A DNA stretch of 22,353 nucleotides, taken from positions 1 through 22,353 of the IMG/VR virus record IMGVR_UViG_3300032561_000143. One strand, written 5' to 3'. The stretch is from a virus. Below are positions 1 to 8,262 of this stretch, one piece after another. The notes under the pieces were generated by a model. The model saw nothing but the letters and a program-made list of their open reading frames with translations. It did no database searches and was not told the origin of the DNA. Every line of letters starts with the position of its first letter. Within the stretch, counting starts at the first letter, position 1. The position numbers and the translations under genes were made by a program.

Positions 1-1773
1 GGTTGTATCCGCAGTGGTTGTATCTGCGGGTGGCGCTGTCGTTGTGGCTGTTGGTGACGAAGTTGTATCTGCGGGTGGCGCTGTCGTTGTAGTTGTATCG
101 GCAGTTGTTGCAGGGGGTGGCGCTGTGGTATCAGTGGTTGTAGCAGGTGTCGTAGTCGTAGCTGTGGTATCAGTTGTGGTCACTGGAGGTGCAGTTGTAG
201 TATCGGTTGCAGTAGTAGTTGGAGTTGTCGTATCCGTAGCAGCCGCAGTTCCGCCAGTTCCGCTACTTGTTGCTGTGGTGTCTGCTGTGGTTGTTGATGT
301 TTGTGTTTGCGCCTGTGTTTGAACAGCTTTATCCGCTGCTTCTTTTGCCATTGCATCAGCTACGGCTTGGTCTTGCGCTGCTTTAGCTGCTGCTGCGTCT
401 GCTGCTGCTTTTGCTTGTGCATCTTGTGCAGCTTGTGCGTCTGCCTGTGCCTGTGCTGCTGCTTGAGCGTCAGCTTGCGCTTGCGCTTGAGCTTGGGCTG
501 CAACTTGAGCTGCCATTTGATCTTGAATAATTTTTTCTTGTGCCGCTTGAGCATCGGCTGCCGCTTGATCCGCTGCTGCTTTGTCCGCTGCTGCTTGAGC
601 TGCCGCTTGATCTGCTAAAGCCTTGGCTTGAGCGTCAGCTTGCGCTTGCGCTTGTGCTTGCGCTTGTGCTGCTGCTGCGGCGTCTGCTGCTGCTTTTGCT
701 TGTGCATCTTGTGCAGCTTGTGCGTCTGCCTGTGCCTGTGCTGCTGCTTGAGCGTCAGCTTGCGCTTGAGCCGCCGCTTGAGCCTGAGCTTGCGCTTGTG
801 CTTGAGCATCGGCTGCTGCTTGGGCTGCCGCATCTGCTTGAGCCTTGGCTTGGGCATCCGCTGTTGCTTGGGCTTGCGCCTGTGCTTGAGCCGCCGCTTG
901 AGCCTGAGCTTGCGCTTGTGCTTGTGCATCGGCTGCTGCTTTTGCTTGTGCGTCTGCTTGCGCTTGTGCCGCCGCTGCTGCGTCTGCCGCTGCTTTATCT
1001 GCTGCTGCCTTATCTGCCGCCGCCTGAGCATCGGCTGCCGCCTTAGCTTGAGCAGCTTGTTGCGCTGCGGTAATGTCACCGTTAGCGGTGGCTACTGCAC
1101 CTTGGTAATTGGTGTAATTAGCGTTATAAGTGCTAATAGCGGATTGCAATGCAGCAGAATTAGATTGATAGGTAGATAAACTGTTGTTGTAATTAGTCTT
1201 TGCTGCCGCCGCTGCATTTTGATCGGCAGTATATTGATTTACTAAGGAACTTGTGTGACTTAAAGCGGCATTCCAACTTGCTCCCCAAAAATTAGCTGGA
1301 GAATACCCTCTAGATTGAGCCAAAGACATCATTTGACCAATTGTTAATGGGGAATTATTGTATCTGACTCCACTTTGAGTATTTAGCCACTGATTGTAAG
1401 TGTTTGCGTAGTTTGCTTCGGCAGTGTTGTAAGCCTGTGCATATTGATTAACTTGAGATTGTTCAGAAGTTAATTGTTGTACTTGTGTCTGAATTTGAGT
1501 TTGTTGTTGCAATAATGCATTTGACATATTCTGGATCTGAGCGCTTAGATCCTGAGGCAATATGCTTTGAAAATTAGGTATTTCTGATTGAACAGCTTGA
1601 ATTTGCGGATCTTGGGAAGTAAACTCTTGAGCAACTGGAGCAGCTACAGTAGATGCAATATCAGAAGAAATCGGAGCAACAGTAGATGGGCTTGCATTTT
1701 GCAATCCCAATTGTTCATTTGATATTCCCTGTACGGTGACCGAGCCACCACCAGAGTCTAATTCATCATCCAT
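1..1773 (-). CDS. Ala/Gln-rich repeat protein, probable virion or fibre-associated (partial)
   Basis: An open frame of 591 codons begins with ATG at 1773 and leaves the window at base 1 without a stop. AGG lies six bases upstream of the ATG. The N-terminal ~210 residues are ordinary sequence rich in Gln, Asn and Ser, starting [11 protein letters not shown]. Residues ~230-485 are almost only Ala, Gln, Asp and Lys in short AQA, AAAD and AQAQA units, predicted to be long helix or coiled coil. From ~490 the sequence becomes Thr/Pro/Ala linker with repeated TTTTAPPAD-like units. The gene is last in the visible late cluster, downstream of the fibre and small tail proteins, so a structural role is inferred. 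Ala/Gln coiled coils occur in TolA-like and phage structural proteins, but I recognise no specific family. Long antisense frames in this region result from its codon composition. Confidence 0.75.
   Translation of the reverse strand, partial: MDDELDSGGGSVTVQGISNEQLGLQNASPSTVAPISSDIASTVAAPVAQEFTSQDPQIQAVQSEIPNFQSILPQDLSAQIQNMSNALLQQQTQIQTQVQQLTSEQSQVNQYAQAYNTAEANYANTYNQWLNTQSGVRYNNSPLTIGQMMSLAQSRGYSPANFWGASWNAALSHTSSLVNQYTADQNAAAAAKTNYNNSLSTYQSNSAALQSAISTYNANYTNYQGAVATANGDITAAQQAAQAKAAADAQAAADKAAADKAAADAAAAAQAQADAQAKAAADAQAQAQAQAQAAAQAQAQAQATADAQAKAQADAAAQAAADAQAQAQAQAQAAAQAQADAQAAAQAQADAQAAQDAQAKAAADAAAAAQAQAQAQAQADAQAKALADQAAAQAAADKAAADQAAADAQAAQEKIIQDQMAAQVAAQAQAQAQADAQAAAQAQADAQAAQDAQAKAAADAAAAKAAQDQAVADAMAKEAADKAVQTQAQTQTSTTTADTTATSSGTGGTAAATDTTTPTTTATDTTTAPPVTTTDTTATTTTPATTTDTTAPPPATTADTTTTTAPPADTTSSPTATTTAPPADTTTADTT
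395..768 (-). repeat. Exact 89-bp direct duplication within the Ala/Gln gene
   Basis: Bases 395-483 and 680-768 are identical by eye, offset by 285 bases (95 codons), so the reading frame is kept. A second in-frame near-duplication, offset by 120 bases (40 codons), joins the segments around 770-820 and 890-940. The copies share even third-codon positions, which indicates recent duplication or homogenisation rather than convergent low complexity. Confidence 0.85.
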
Positions 1774-1795
1774 TTCTCACCTGATTGTGCAATGC

Positions 1796-1819
1796 AAAAA
1801 ACCGATTTTTTTTGGCGGT
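1796..1819 (-). terminator. Weak terminator-like hairpin before the Ala/Gln gene
   Basis: Read on the minus strand, ACCG (1819-1816), an A-rich loop and CGGT (1804-1801) are followed by a run of T. It sits in the 55-base gap between the small gene at 1829-2170 and the Ala/Gln gene. The stem has only four pairs, so it may only reduce read-through or have no function. Confidence 0.25.
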
Positions 1820-1828
1820 GGGGAACAT

Positions 1829-2170
1829 TTAATAAAGCCCCAAAGCTGAAGCGATTTGTTCATGAATGGTGTAATGAGTGCCTAGCCAGTCATAAAAATC
1901 ATTTTCTTTATTAAAATCTACATCAAGCATATTAAATGGATTACTTAATCCAAGGATGTCTGCAAGCGCTTGATGCTCTACTTGGTGAGCCAATAACCAG
2001 TCATCTAGGTTGTCAATATTGGCATCTGTAATAGGGAATTTTGAGTAAGTTTGACCAGCATCGGTCAATGTTTCCCAAAATAACAGGTGTTGAGTGCCAT
2101 TTTCAAACAAAAACTCTCCCAGGGAATCTTTATCCCCAAACTTCACGATTGAAAGAGTGTCCATGTTCAC
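1829..2170 (-). CDS. Small acidic phage protein of unknown function
   Basis: The gene encodes 113 residues from GTG at 2170, which overlaps the upstream TGA as GTGA. An in-frame ATG at 2164 is an equally possible start and would give 111 residues. No strong Shine-Dalgarno sequence is seen, so translation probably depends on coupling to the membrane-protein gene upstream. The protein is acidic and soluble. It carries repeated short helices ending in Leu/Asp pairs, with a DDWLLAHQVEHQALADILGL segment around residues 55-75 and a similar DWLGTHYTIHEQIASALGL segment at the C-terminus. The two segments look like an internal duplication of a W-L-H/Q-A-L helix. I recognise no domain. Its place between fibre and tail genes suggests a virion-related or late role. 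Confidence 0.75.
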   Translation of the reverse strand: MNMDTLSIVKFGDKDSLGEFLFENGTQHLLFWETLTDAGQTYSKFPITDANIDNLDDWLLAHQVEHQALADILGLSNPFNMLDVDFNKENDFYDWLGTHYTIHEQIASALGLY

Positions 2171-2391
2171 GATTTGTCAGCTTTCATATCAATCTTGTCC
2201 AAAATACGGGCAAGAGTGCCTTTGATCTCCGCAATATCAATGCGGTAATCATCTTTCATGACATAACCACGTTCAATCTCTTTAACATCCTCTTTAAGAT
2301 CACGAATTGCATCCCAAAGGACTTTAAAAAGCCATCCAGCAATAGTTCCGACAATCGTTGAGGAAATGTTAAAGAGTAATTGAAAGTCCAT
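2167..2391 (-). CDS. Small membrane-anchored coiled-coil protein (holin-like candidate)
   Basis: The gene encodes 74 residues from ATG at 2391. Residues ~5-27 form one hydrophobic segment (FNISSTIVGTIAGWLFKVLW). The rest is a charged amphipathic helix with heptad-like spacing (residues ~28-70). One N-terminal membrane anchor plus a cytoplasmic or periplasmic coiled coil is typical of small late phage membrane proteins, including some holin- or haemolysin-XhlA-like proteins, although XhlA has its membrane segment at the C-terminus. No endolysin lies nearby in the window, so a lysis role is only a guess. The gene overlaps the next one by four bases (GTGA) and is probably translated with it. Confidence 0.75.
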   Translation of the reverse strand: MDFQLLFNISSTIVGTIAGWLFKVLWDAIRDLKEDVKEIERGYVMKDDYRIDIAEIKGTLARILDKIDMKADKS

Positions 2392-2394
2392 GTT

Positions 2395-2559
2395 TTAGCC
2401 TTGTGGTTGCTCTGGTTGCGGTTCTGCTGGTACTTGTGGATCAGCTTGAGTTTTAATTTTAGACAAAACTACCCAAGCGCCAGTCTTAGTTGGCTGTTCA
2501 CCTAAAAGTTGTAGCAAATAGTTAACTTCGTTAATTTCTAAATCTAATGCAATTGCCAT
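2395..2559 (-). CDS. Short phage protein, 54 residues, unknown function
   Basis: The ATG at 2559 is preceded by AGGGG with six bases between, a good ribosome site. The protein begins MAIALDLEINEVNYLLQLLG and ends in a Pro/Gln/Glu tail (PAEPQPEQPQG). Helix-forming residues 5-40 include a pattern in which a short leucine-rich helix is followed by a Lys/Gln helix, as in small phage proteins found next to tail genes. The gene ends three bases before the membrane-protein ATG and fills a gap that otherwise looks empty. Its function is unknown. The tight spacing and clear ribosome site make it very likely to be real. Confidence 0.75.
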   Translation of the reverse strand: MAIALDLEINEVNYLLQLLGEQPTKTGAWVVLSKIKTQADPQVPAEPQPEQPQG

Positions 2560-2569
2560 GTAAATCCCC

Positions 2570-2893
2570 TTATGCTGTTGCCCAAGGCAGCGGTGTGTTA
2601 GAAGGTGACACGGGCGGAGTCACCAATGAAGAAATTTGTCCATCAATGTTGGCGTAATAATTAGCAAGATTGTCAGTTGCTTCGTTAATCCAGCCTAATA
2701 CTTGAGCTTCTGTAAGTTGCTCGTATGGAGTAATATTTCCGCTTTCTGTTGGCGTAAACTGACAATTGCCACCAATTGATGCGGTGTGAATGCCATCTGT
2801 ACCTGATACAGTAAAAAGTACATTTACTACATATCCAGCAGGATTAGGCACTGTGTACATTGAATTGATTTTTGTTGTGTATGTGTTTGACAT
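2570..2893 (-). CDS. Small tail-associated phage protein, unknown function
   Basis: I place the start at ATG 2893 (107 residues, MSNTYTTKINSMY...). AAGGA lies five to six bases upstream, and this start leaves eight bases after the fibre stop. A longer reading from 2926 would overlap the fibre and lacks a better ribosome site. Residues 1-50 alternate as beta strands (TYTTKI, VVNVLFTVSG, IHTASIGGNCQFTP). Residues 58-90 form a helix containing LTEAQVLGWINEA, and the C-terminus is SNTPLPWATA. This layout is shared by a widespread group of ~100-residue phage proteins encoded beside tail fibres, whose function is not established. I am confident in the gene and not in a role. Confidence 0.8.
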   Translation of the reverse strand: MSNTYTTKINSMYTVPNPAGYVVNVLFTVSGTDGIHTASIGGNCQFTPTESGNITPYEQLTEAQVLGWINEATDNLANYYANIDGQISSLVTPPVSPSNTPLPWATA

Positions 2894-2901
2894 AACTATC
2901 C

Positions 2902-4545
2902 TTATGCTAAAGTGACTTTCTTCCAAGCACCGTTATAGATGTAGAAGGCGTTGTTAGTAGAATCGTAATACATTGGTACGTGACCAGTAATTGCAGTTGG
3001 AGTGCCACTTGGAGCGCCAGCAGCAGAGGGAATGTAATAAAATCCCGCTGTCATATTTGTTGCGGATGTTGCGTTTAAATACGCATTTCCATTGGGATCT
3101 AAAACTTCTCTAGTGTTACCAGCGCCATCTGATAAAACAATATAGTTAGAACCTGTTGCCGATATTGGTGCGCCACCGCCTGTGTAAGCTCCAATGATGA
3201 CATTATAAGAACCTGAAGTTACAGCGTATCCAGCGTTGTAAGTATTTAATGGATTAGCTCCACCAATAAAAGTATTTCCAACACCTGTTGTTAAACCATA
3301 TCCAGTAAACCAACCTAAACAAGTATTTCCAGTTCCACTTGCAGTGTATCCAGCTTGATAACCAATATAAGTGCTGTATGCTCCAGTAGTATTGGTATAA
3401 CCAGCTTGATAGCCTACTGCGGTGTTGTTAGATGCGGTGGTATTGGAAACAAGGGCTTGATAGCCTATTGCGGTGTTGTTAGATGCGGTGGTGTTTGCTT
3501 GAAGTGCAAATGAGCCTATTCCAATATTTGCCGCACCAGTAGTATTTGAATAAAGTGCTTTATAACCAATACCAACTATTTCATTACCAATTGTATTTGA
3601 ATACACAGAATTTGAACCAACAGCAACTACATCGTATCCAGTTGTATTGTTATATGCAGAATTTGTACCTATCGCAACATTATTTCCACCACCTGCTGTA
3701 TTTGAATAAAGGGAGTTATAACCTAAAGCGGTGTTATTAGAAATACTACCACCACCTAAACCAACAGTAAGACCATGAATAGAAGCATCATTTACTGTGG
3801 AAAATCCTCCAGCAGCACTAAATGCGCCAACTAGAGTGCTATTTGTGTAAAAGCTAAGAGCATTGGAATTTAATGTACCAATAGCCAATGGTGTGCTAAC
3901 AGATTGCAAATAAACAGTATTTGCGGTATTGATGATGTTTTGACCTGGCGTATTATAGTTTGAGCTAGTAATACCGAGGTCACCATAATAGGTGGATGCA
4001 GTACCGCTGTTGTTACTTACAATAAAATCGGCTGAAGATGCTGTGCCAGATCCAATGTTTTGCAAAATAGTTTGCGTATAAGCATTGGCAGATGAGGTGT
4101 AAGAAGCGTAAATGTTTACGTCTGAGTACCCTAAAGTTCCGTAACTGTACGCACCAGCGCTTAAAGAACCTGTAATTGTGGCGTTTGCAACATAAGTGCT
4201 AGAGTTAACGGTAGTAAATACACCAGTAGAAGGGGTTACGTTTCCTATTGGAGTGCCGTTAATAGCATCTAAAGTGAGTGCTACATTGCTTATAGTGCCA
4301 CCAGTAATAGCTACATTTGAACTTGTAAGATTAGTTACAGTAGCATTTGTAGTTGTTACGTTGGTTAAAATAACTGATCCGCTAAGGATAGATACATTTC
4401 CAAGCGCTAAATTGTAAATAGTGCTGGTAGTATTGCCCAAATAAACAGCAGTATTGCCCAAAGTGATGGGCGTAGCAAAGTTAGTATCTAGCTGAGATAA
4501 CGGTAGGGCTGTAGTAGCTGTTGCAAAAGTATAGGGTACTGTCAT
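2902..4545 (-). CDS. Tail fibre / trimeric-adhesin-like protein with YadA-like head repeats
   Basis: This 547-residue protein is probably the receptor-binding fibre or spike. Residues 1-40 (TVPYTFATATTALPLSQLD and following) are an N-terminal segment typical of phage fibres that attach to the tail. Residues ~45-265 are Asn/Thr/Ser-rich beta sequence. Residues 270-430 contain about ten repeats, mostly 17 residues long, built on N-N-T-A-(I/V/L)-G-Y-x-(A/S)-L. These match the head repeats of trimeric autotransporter adhesins, which form left-handed beta rolls. The C-terminal ~50 residues (MYYDSTNNAFYIYNGAWKKV) resemble fibre tips. No catalytic motif or chaperone domain is seen. The ATG overlaps the gp10-like stop as TAATG, so expression should be coupled. 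The receptor is unknown. Confidence 0.88.
   Translation of the reverse strand: MTVPYTFATATTALPLSQLDTNFATPITLGNTAVYLGNTTSTIYNLALGNVSILSGSVILTNVTTTNATVTNLTSSNVAITGGTISNVALTLDAINGTPIGNVTPSTGVFTTVNSSTYVANATITGSLSAGAYSYGTLGYSDVNIYASYTSSANAYTQTILQNIGSGTASSADFIVSNNSGTASTYYGDLGITSSNYNTPGQNIINTANTVYLQSVSTPLAIGTLNSNALSFYTNSTLVGAFSAAGGFSTVNDASIHGLTVGLGGGSISNNTALGYNSLYSNTAGGGNNVAIGTNSAYNNTTGYDVVAVGSNSVYSNTIGNEIVGIGYKALYSNTTGAANIGIGSFALQANTTASNNTAIGYQALVSNTTASNNTAVGYQAGYTNTTGAYSTYIGYQAGYTASGTGNTCLGWFTGYGLTTGVGNTFIGGANPLNTYNAGYAVTSGSYNVIIGAYTGGGAPISATGSNYIVLSDGAGNTREVLDPNGNAYLNATSATNMTAGFYYIPSAAGAPSGTPTAITGHVPMYYDSTNNAFYIYNGAWKKVTLA
3255..3740 (-). repeat. 51-bp tandem repeats encoding fibre head repeats
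   Basis: The glycine of each (I/V/L)-G motif recurs at residues 275, 293, 310, 327, 344, 361, 378, 395, 411 and 428, mostly every 17 residues or 51 bases. At DNA level the copies beginning at 3404 and 3455 are nearly identical over about 38 bases, so this pair is the youngest duplication. Confidence 0.85.
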
Positions 4546-6545
4546 TAGAATCTCACTCTTAGTTCATGTTCAAATTCAAAGCCGTTATAGACAAATCCCG
4601 CACTATTTGATGTTACAGTCAAACCAAGATATTTTCCATATTGGGAAGCATCCGATTTATATAATTCGTAGCCCACAGAATCCCAGTTAATTGTTGATCC
4701 AAGATAATTTGTCCAAGGAATTGTGACAAACGAATTGTTTTGCCAAATAATTGCGCTAGACAATGGATACACAGGGCTAGAACCAATTTCACTATCAACA
4801 GTAGCCGATAATGCGACCACATTACTGTTAGTAGCTTCAATAGCAAATTTTAACGCTTGTTTAGTTCTAATGGGGTCACCCATTGGCATTAAAGCAGTCT
4901 GAATACGGCTAGTAATAGTAGCGGTAGAGTTTGCATATAACTGGTACAAGTTTTGACCAGATACCCCGTATAAAGTCACTTTACCGCCAACAGGTACAGA
5001 GGTAATATAAGCAAGACTATCGTTTTGACTAGTTAAAAACCATTTTTTCTCAAAAAATACTGCTTGAATATAGCGGTAGCTTTGAGTAAATACGGCATCG
5101 TAATATCTAAAATTAAATGCAGCGCAAAGAATGTTATTTAACAAAACCTGACCAGCGTAAACAGGACTAGTGAAGTCAATGTTAGGAAACATACCATCTA
5201 AACTGTCGGATAGTTTGGAAGTGGTAGAACCTACAAGGGCGTACACCCCATAATCGTTCATAAACAGCACAGAACGAAAATACGGAAAGATGGCATTAGG
5301 GCGTTTAGATCCTACAGAAGCGCTTACGTTTGTGTTTGTAAATATAGTAGTACCACTAGTAGTAACCCTAACATCCGAAAACACGTTGATTGAATCATCA
5401 CCAAAAATATACAAAAAGTTATTAGCAGAAAGTAGTTGCTGTATATTTCCATGTAATGTCGAGTCTGTAAGGGTTACCGATCCAGCAGAAACGCTTGTAA
5501 AATCGCTATAAAGACCCGCAGCGCTGTAATAAACGGTTCTTCCTTGTGCTACCCACACCCTTCCCGAAAAAGTAGCTATTCCCACGTTTTGTGTGGTATT
5601 AACGATGCCTTGTAAAACGGCATTAGTTGTAGCTCCGCCACCGCTAATGGTTACCACTAAATTTGAAGTGTTTGTGTAGCCCGTTCCAGGATTTGTCATC
5701 ACCACTTGTGTGACCACATTTCCACTAATTATGGCTGTACCAGCAGCATTTGTGCCGCCACCGCCTGAAATGGTGACTACAGTATTGGATGAGTTGGTGT
5801 AACCAGCTCCCCCGTTAATTACATTGATTGTGACCGTTCCAGTGGCAAAAGTAAGCAATCCCGCTACAGCTTTAGCGCCAGTACCACCACCGCCAATCAA
5901 AGTAACGGTCAGATTAGCTGCATTTGTGTATCCAGATCCAGCAGAAATCAAAGATATTGAACCTACAGAATTTCCACCGCTAACTAATGATGTTGTAGCA
6001 TTAGCTTGAGTGCCATTAGCATTGTCTGGTCCAGAAATGACTACAGTAGGAGCTGTGTTGTATCCTGATCCTGGATTAGTAATTGCTACAACACCTACAG
6101 AACCAATAGATACTACATTGTTTCCATCCCATGAGTACAAACCCTTAGATGGATCAATAATCAACATTCTGTCGTTGTACCATTGAGCGTATTCCACGCC
6201 AACATTAGAGAATGTACCCGCTACCGCTACGTTTCCTTGTGTGGCAGTTTGAATGTTGAAATATTGAGCAGATCCGTCTGCCAAAAATGCAACAATGTAA
6301 TCGTTAAGACCAATATTGACAGAAGCTAATTGGCTTACGGTATTTGACCAAGTAACTGCTACATTTGATGCGTTGCTGACTTGATTGTAAGTAGGAACGA
6401 TTTTAATGTTGGCATAACCAACTGGCTGGGCATTTTCAATCCAAGAAAACTCATCTTCCTCAATAGCGGTGCGGTTAGCCTTAGTGTTAAGCCCTTTAAA
6501 TTGCTTAACAACTTGATATGATTTTTTCTGTTCCGCAGCAGCCAT
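4545..6545 (-). CDS. P22 gp10-like tail hub / packaged-DNA stabilisation protein
   Basis: This 666-residue protein probably forms part of the tail below the adaptor and keeps packaged DNA in the head. The N-terminus (VVKQFKGLNTKANRTAIEEDEFSWIENA, residues ~12-39) has the opening typical of gp10-like stabilisation proteins, where parameters and node positions are read from a beta-propeller. The later body (~315-660) contains propeller-like strands such as GRVWVAQGRTVYYSA and YFRSVLFMNDYGVYAL. Residues ~150-310 hold four GSGYT...VTISGGGGT repeats that look inserted. The start is ATG 6545, two bases after the adaptor stop. The position directly after the gp4-like adaptor and before the fibre matches P22 order. 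The family call is by gene order and sequence flavour, with no search done. Confidence 0.75.
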   Translation of the reverse strand: MAAAEQKKSYQVVKQFKGLNTKANRTAIEEDEFSWIENAQPVGYANIKIVPTYNQVSNASNVAVTWSNTVSQLASVNIGLNDYIVAFLADGSAQYFNIQTATQGNVAVAGTFSNVGVEYAQWYNDRMLIIDPSKGLYSWDGNNVVSIGSVGVVAITNPGSGYNTAPTVVISGPDNANGTQANATTSLVSGGNSVGSISLISAGSGYTNAANLTVTLIGGGGTGAKAVAGLLTFATGTVTINVINGGAGYTNSSNTVVTISGGGGTNAAGTAIISGNVVTQVVMTNPGTGYTNTSNLVVTISGGGATTNAVLQGIVNTTQNVGIATFSGRVWVAQGRTVYYSAAGLYSDFTSVSAGSVTLTDSTLHGNIQQLLSANNFLYIFGDDSINVFSDVRVTTSGTTIFTNTNVSASVGSKRPNAIFPYFRSVLFMNDYGVYALVGSTTSKLSDSLDGMFPNIDFTSPVYAGQVLLNNILCAAFNFRYYDAVFTQSYRYIQAVFFEKKWFLTSQNDSLAYITSVPVGGKVTLYGVSGQNLYQLYANSTATITSRIQTALMPMGDPIRTKQALKFAIEATNSNVVALSATVDSEIGSSPVYPLSSAIIWQNNSFVTIPWTNYLGSTINWDSVGYELYKSDASQYGKYLGLTVTSNSAGFVYNGFEFEHELRVRF
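5615..6098 (-). repeat. Four GSGY-type repeats inserted in the gp10-like protein
   Basis: The units fall at residues ~155-172, 199-221, 242-264 and 284-304. Each carries NPGSGY/SAGSGY/NGGAGY/NPGTGY, then T-N/A, then VTISGGGGT. Such Gly-rich beta repeats are widespread in phage fibre and decoration proteins. Here they interrupt an otherwise propeller-like tail protein. Confidence 0.85.
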
Positions 6546-6547
6546 AG

Positions 6548-7432
6548 TTAATTAGGACTACTGTAAGCGCTTGGTATTCTCCTGGTGTAAACGGTATTGA
6601 GAACAGAAGCGATTTGTTTTTGATATTCCTGCTTAAATATTTCGGATTCACCAAAACTTTGCTCGTAAAACTTAGCAAGATAAGCAGCGTAGAATTTTAC
6701 GCAAACTGTATAAGGATCGTTGATAGAGTCTGTTGCTGTTGAGGTATTTAAACTCAAGGCAGTTGGCAAAATGACAGTATCAATTTCTAATTGGTAAACC
6801 TGGTCTGGAACTGGTCCAAGATATATTTGGCTTTGCCCATAAATGGTAAAAGCCAAAGGTCTGCCAATGTAATTCTGCCAAAAACGCAAACGAGCATTAA
6901 AGTCAGACCAAGACAAATAATCAAGCGGTACACGAGTATTACCCCAGTACAAATTGATATTAAGAATGTCCAGTGTATTTGATCCTTGTGGCAATGCTGA
7001 ATAGTAAATATTCTCGCAGTTACCTACATATTGCAATTTAGCCGTTCCGTCAGAAAACGGTGTGCTTGGCGGATAATTGCTTGCGTTAGAAGTTGTTGCG
7101 TTAGGATATGGAGGCGCAGAAGATCCTGATACTCCAGCCTGAGTATATTGATAAATATAAATATTACTAAAAACAAAAGTGTTCAAAGACACTGTTGTAT
7201 TTGCTACCCACTGCGTTGGGTTGGCTGGTGTAGCACCGTTAGCCGTTGCTGACGATGGTACTTGATAAGGTGTTTGAGCTACTTGAATTGTGCGTAAGCA
7301 CCCAGTATCTCTAACTGTTCTTTCTCTTGCAGAATTGATGTAATCCGTTAACTGTGTGTCGGTGTAGAAGTTAGCGTTAGCATCATGCAGCAATCTGCGT
7401 ACATCAGTGATATAGCTTGAAAGGGTTGCCAT
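6548..7432 (-). CDS. Head-tail adaptor, P22 gp4-like
   Basis: The gene encodes 294 residues from ATG 7432. Residues 1-45 (SSYITDVRRLLHDANANFYTDTQLTDYINSARERTVRDTGCLR) are the alpha-helical start typical of phage adaptor or connector proteins that bind under the portal ring. The C-terminal ~60 residues are also helical (CVKFYAAYLAKFYEQSFGESEIFKQEYQKQI). The middle (~60-140) is a Ser/Thr/Asn/Pro-rich beta insertion not needed for an adaptor. Its place between the capsid genes and the gp10-like gene is the same as gene 4 in P22. No muramidase motif can be seen, so the enzymatic activity reported for P22 gp4 should not be assumed. Confidence 0.75.
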   Translation of the reverse strand: MATLSSYITDVRRLLHDANANFYTDTQLTDYINSARERTVRDTGCLRTIQVAQTPYQVPSSATANGATPANPTQWVANTTVSLNTFVFSNIYIYQYTQAGVSGSSAPPYPNATTSNASNYPPSTPFSDGTAKLQYVGNCENIYYSALPQGSNTLDILNINLYWGNTRVPLDYLSWSDFNARLRFWQNYIGRPLAFTIYGQSQIYLGPVPDQVYQLEIDTVILPTALSLNTSTATDSINDPYTVCVKFYAAYLAKFYEQSFGESEIFKQEYQKQIASVLNTVYTRRIPSAYSSPN

Positions 7433-7446
7433 TTATTTGCCATAGT

Positions 7447-7782
7447 TCATGCTACCGCTTGAAGGACTTTTCCCCCTGCCTTTTTAACGGGCAAGGGTAC
7501 TCTTTCCACCAACGGGGATAACGATTGGTTCTTTTTTGGTGGTTCAGTGGACAATTCCCATTTAGACAAATTCTCTAATGCTTTATCTAAATCATTGGAA
7601 GTAATCATCCATCCTAACCTTGCCAAGTAAGGCTCTTTATTATCCACTCCGTAACCAAATATGTGACGAGCAGCTTCAACAGGAATCTCTATTGTTTTAG
7701 CAGGTTCAAACACATAAAAGACACCAGCATAGCCATCTTTATGGGGTTTGTCGGTGTGATTGGTTACGAATATATTGGACAT
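7447..7782 (-). CDS. Small phage structural-region protein, unknown
   Basis: The gene encodes 111 residues from ATG 7782, overlapping the upstream stop by one base (TAATG). The N-terminal half reads as compact beta structure (IFVTNHTDKPHKDGYAGVFYVFEPAKTIEIPVEAA). A short motif, RHIFGYGVDNKEPYLARLGW (~40-59), follows, and the tail is basic and Pro/Lys-rich. I do not recognise a named family. The gene lies between two beta-rich capsid-region proteins and the adaptor, so a minor head or head-completion protein is the natural guess. Confidence 0.75.
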   Translation of the reverse strand: MSNIFVTNHTDKPHKDGYAGVFYVFEPAKTIEIPVEAARHIFGYGVDNKEPYLARLGWMITSNDLDKALENLSKWELSTEPPKKNQSLSPLVERVPLPVKKAGGKVLQAVA

Positions 7783-8252
7783 TAGAATTGGACTACATCG
7801 CCATATACAGCAAAGTTAACAGTGTTTGCATTACCTGCAACAGTGTTTACGTTAATGTATAGAGCTTGGGTTTGAAAACCAGTAACAGTTGTATTGGCGT
7901 TATAAGGCGCAGCAATGTTGAGGTCTTGATAAGTATTACCAGCGGTAATATTTGTCAACACTACGTTTGCTACAACGGCATTAGAAATGTTTTGGTCGTT
8001 GCTAGTAGTAATGGAAATGTTGGCAAGCGACACATTTCCGCTAGATCCGTTAACAGTAATTCTGCGAAGAATTACAGCGCCAGATCCAACGGTTGCGTTT
8101 GCGTTTGTCAAGCCACCACTTAACAAAGGAATGGTAATGGTTGTTGCAGCATTACTGGTTACTGTGTTTAAAGCGGTAGCTTTGACAACTGCAAGTCGAG
8201 TATATCCAAAACTGTCTTGCAACAACGATGCGACTCTGTTTGCGCTAGACAT
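7782..8252 (-). CDS. Beta-rich small virion protein, possible decoration protein
   Basis: The gene encodes 156 residues from ATG 8252, with AGGGG upstream. After a helical start (MSSANRVASLLQDSFGYTRL) it is nearly all alternating Val/Ile/Thr/Asn strands (ITIPLL, AVILRRITVNGSSGNVSLANISITTS, QALYINVNTVAGNANTVNFAVYGDVVQF) with few charges. This is typical of beta-sandwich virion proteins. Two genes downstream of the capsid protein, it may decorate the capsid or plug the head. There is no direct evidence for either. Confidence 0.75.
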   Translation of the reverse strand: MSSANRVASLLQDSFGYTRLAVVKATALNTVTSNAATTITIPLLSGGLTNANATVGSGAVILRRITVNGSSGNVSLANISITTSNDQNISNAVVANVVLTNITAGNTYQDLNIAAPYNANTTVTGFQTQALYINVNTVAGNANTVNFAVYGDVVQF

Positions 8253-8262
8253 AGATTACCCC

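Noticed and set aside
14-1179. Plus-strand open frames of 100-180 codons rich in Leu, Cys, Arg or Val, and a minus-strand Gln/Lys/His-rich frame, across the repeat region
   Set aside because: They are the other-frame readings of the Ala/Gln/Thr repeat codons, which lack stop triplets in most frames. They have no ribosome sites, and the 591-codon minus frame has a normal N-terminus and Shine-Dalgarno sequence.
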